Shown here piece after piece: positions 62,620 to 64,000 of a DNA stretch of 64,000 bases. Location of the stretch: positions 63,212,734 through 63,276,733 of the forward strand of contig CM057462.1 in the NCBI GenBank assembly GCA_030035585.1. The letters are read 5' to 3'. The stretch comes from Dugong dugon. Lineage: Eukaryota; Chordata; Mammalia; Sirenia; Dugongidae. The stretch's first letter is position 1. Every line of letters starts with the position of its first letter. Position numbers and translations under genes: made by a program. The notes beneath the pieces were generated by a model, which was not told the origin of the DNA, ran no database searches, and saw nothing but the letters and a program-made list of their open reading frames with translations.

Positions 62620-63720
62620 ATTTATTCAGTGCCAGCTAAGTACTGAAAACCATGGTGAGGAAAACAGAAATGGGCGCTGCCTTCAAGGAGCTTACGGTCT
62701 GGCAGGAAGTGTGGTGATTAATCAAATAGTCACACAACGTTACTTTACTGCAACTGTGACAGGTGTAATGAAGGGCAGGTAGGTAGGCAGAGGACGAGGA
62801 TTTGACTTCCTCGTGGGGGTCAAGATGACTGCTTGAGCTTCATTCTGAAGGTTAAGTAGGAGCTATCCAGGAAAATGGGAGTGCTTGGTGCAGATGGCTA
62901 ATGTGCTTGACTGCTAACCTAAAGGTTGGAGATTTGAGTCCATCAGAGGTGCCCTTGGAAGAAAGCCCTGGAGATCTACTTCCGAAAAATCAGCCATTGA
63001 AAACCTTATGGAGCACAGTTCTACTCTGACACACATGGGGTTGCCATGAGTTGGAATCGACTCTATGGCAGCTGGTCTAGTCTCATCCAGGGAAAGAACG
63101 GCGAGGCGGGTGCTCCAACCAGAGGGAACAACATCTGCAAAGGCTCTGGGGAGGGAGGGAGTATGATCAAGTAGGAGGGACTAAAGGCAGAGAACAAAGA
63201 GGCGTGTGAAGTCAAGGACTTGGGTCCTTTTCCTATGGGTGATGGGAAGTGGGAATTGGTGGTAGTGATGGTGGGGTGGCTGCAGGATGATTGGATTTGT
63301 GTTTTGAGGTCATTCTGGCTGCACAGAGGAGAATGGGTTGGAGGATAACCAGAATGGAGATGTATAAATCAGCTAGGAGGCTATTGCAGTGGTCCAGGCA
63401 AGAGGAGCTGATCGCTTAGACTGGATGATAGATAATCATGGGGATGGAAAGATGTCAAAAGAGTCAAGAGCCGTTTCATAGGCAACCCACAACAGGAGCT
63501 GATTTGTGATAGGAAATGAGACAGCAAGGAGATCTTGTAGGTTTCTGGCTTTAGGAAGCGGCTGACTGGTGCCATTCACTGGAAACAGGAACAGTGAGAG
63601 AGATCCTGATTTGGGAGTGAAGACCAGGAGGTCAGTTTTGGATATAAGATATCCAAGAAGAGAGTGAAACAGATAGATAGATAGGCCTTTAACTAAGGAG
63701 AGAAGTCTGTGCTGAAGATT
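62620..63720 (+). repeat. unnamed ancient repeat, long copy, split by AfroSINE
   Basis: 'CAAACATTTATTCAGTGCCAGC', 'CAAGGAGCTTACGGTCTGGC', 'GAGGGAACAACATCTGCAAAGG', 'TCATTCTGGCTGCACAGAGG', 'GGAGGCTATTGCAGTGGTCC' and 'TTTCTGGCTTTAGGAAGCGG'. The module order agrees with 20335-20965 and 21990-23800, so the family is at least about 1.8 kb long. A short (GATA) run lies near 63672-63686. Confidence 0.5.
62878..63084 (+). mobile_element. AfroSINE, plus, nested
   Basis: Duplication ATCCAGGAAAA (62865-62875) and ATCCAGGGAAA (63085-63095), one mismatch. Head GGAGTGCTTGGTGCAGATGG, 'GAGATCTACTTCCGAAAAATC', GGGGTTGCCATGAGTTGG, ending GACTCTATGGCAGC. Confidence 0.92.
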
Positions 63721-64000
63721 TAAAGAACACTGATGCTTGGGCCCCGCTCCAGAGATTCTGATTTGATTGGTCCAGAGTGCAGGTGATTCTAATGTGCAGC
63801 CAAGTTTGAGCAGTACTGGCCTAAGTAGAAAGAATAAACATACGATGGGGATTTCTTTATCCACTGCTTCAGTCTGGGTCTGTCCAGCTTTTTCTGTTCG
63901 CCTCACTCAAAGCCTACCCTCATCTGCCCAGTGTTCATAGATACAAGCTCATATTATTGTTGATGCTGCGAGTAATAATCGTCTCACTGGTTGTTACTGA
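63721..64000. other. unique DNA
   Basis: No confident repeat or exon. The minus frame at 63436-63906 has no domain and crosses the ancient repeat boundary. Confidence 0.3.

Overview
This is a stretch of mammalian nuclear DNA with no protein-coding gene that I can support. The repeats point to an afrotherian, most likely an elephant or another paenungulate. About thirty AfroSINE copies (tRNA-headed SINEs whose 3' ends resemble an RTE LINE) lie across the window on both strands, together with an afrotherian RTE (RTE1/BovB-like) LINE. These sit on the usual eutherian background of MIR, L2, old L1, ERVL-MaLR LTRs and one MER5A-type hAT element. Species assignment is by recognition of repeat families; elephant, manatee and hyrax cannot be separated by eye.

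Layout. 1-7.3 kb: AfroSINEs, unique DNA, a minus-strand LTR, and a MaLR-type internal region with its 3' LTR. 7.3-13.4 kb: dense nesting. A short non-autonomous RTE is split by an AfroSINE, an MLT1-like LTR holds a younger LTR and an AfroSINE, and an old L1 holds an AfroSINE that itself holds an RTE fragment. 13.4-14.3 kb: repeat-free conserved-looking DNA. 14.3-25 kb: AfroSINEs, MIRs, L2, polypyrimidine tracts and a long unnamed ancient repeat with several insertions, including an AfroSINE inside an AfroSINE. 25-30 kb: few young repeats, a conserved-looking block near 26.4-26.8 kb and a (TTCC)-rich tract. 30-39 kb: a solo LTR with perfect target-site duplication, a long L2 relic, an MLT1 split by a tRNA-Gly-headed SINE, and AfroSINEs. 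39-48 kb: an L1 3' end, another conserved-looking block at 40.3-40.8 kb, a minus-strand RTE relic with an intact YADD motif, and a tRNA-Gly-headed SINE. 48.5-61 kb: two near full-length same-strand RTE copies about 4.7 kb apart; the first lies inside an L2, and the second is split by an L1 3' end. 61-64 kb: MIRs, AfroSINEs, an AT-rich homeodomain-site-rich block at 62.3-62.6 kb, and more of the unnamed ancient repeat.

Nothing here acts as an operon or defence system. The coding-like sequences are decayed LINE endonuclease and reverse transcriptase. The most informative signals are: (1) three element types, RTE, AfroSINE and a tRNA-Gly-headed SINE, share the same building blocks; (2) a 333-base tract is nearly identical in the two RTE copies while their flanks are clearly more diverged; (3) nested insertions with readable target-site duplications give a relative age order; (4) several repeat-poor, ATTA-rich blocks look like candidate developmental enhancers. 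I saw no undescribed multi-gene system.
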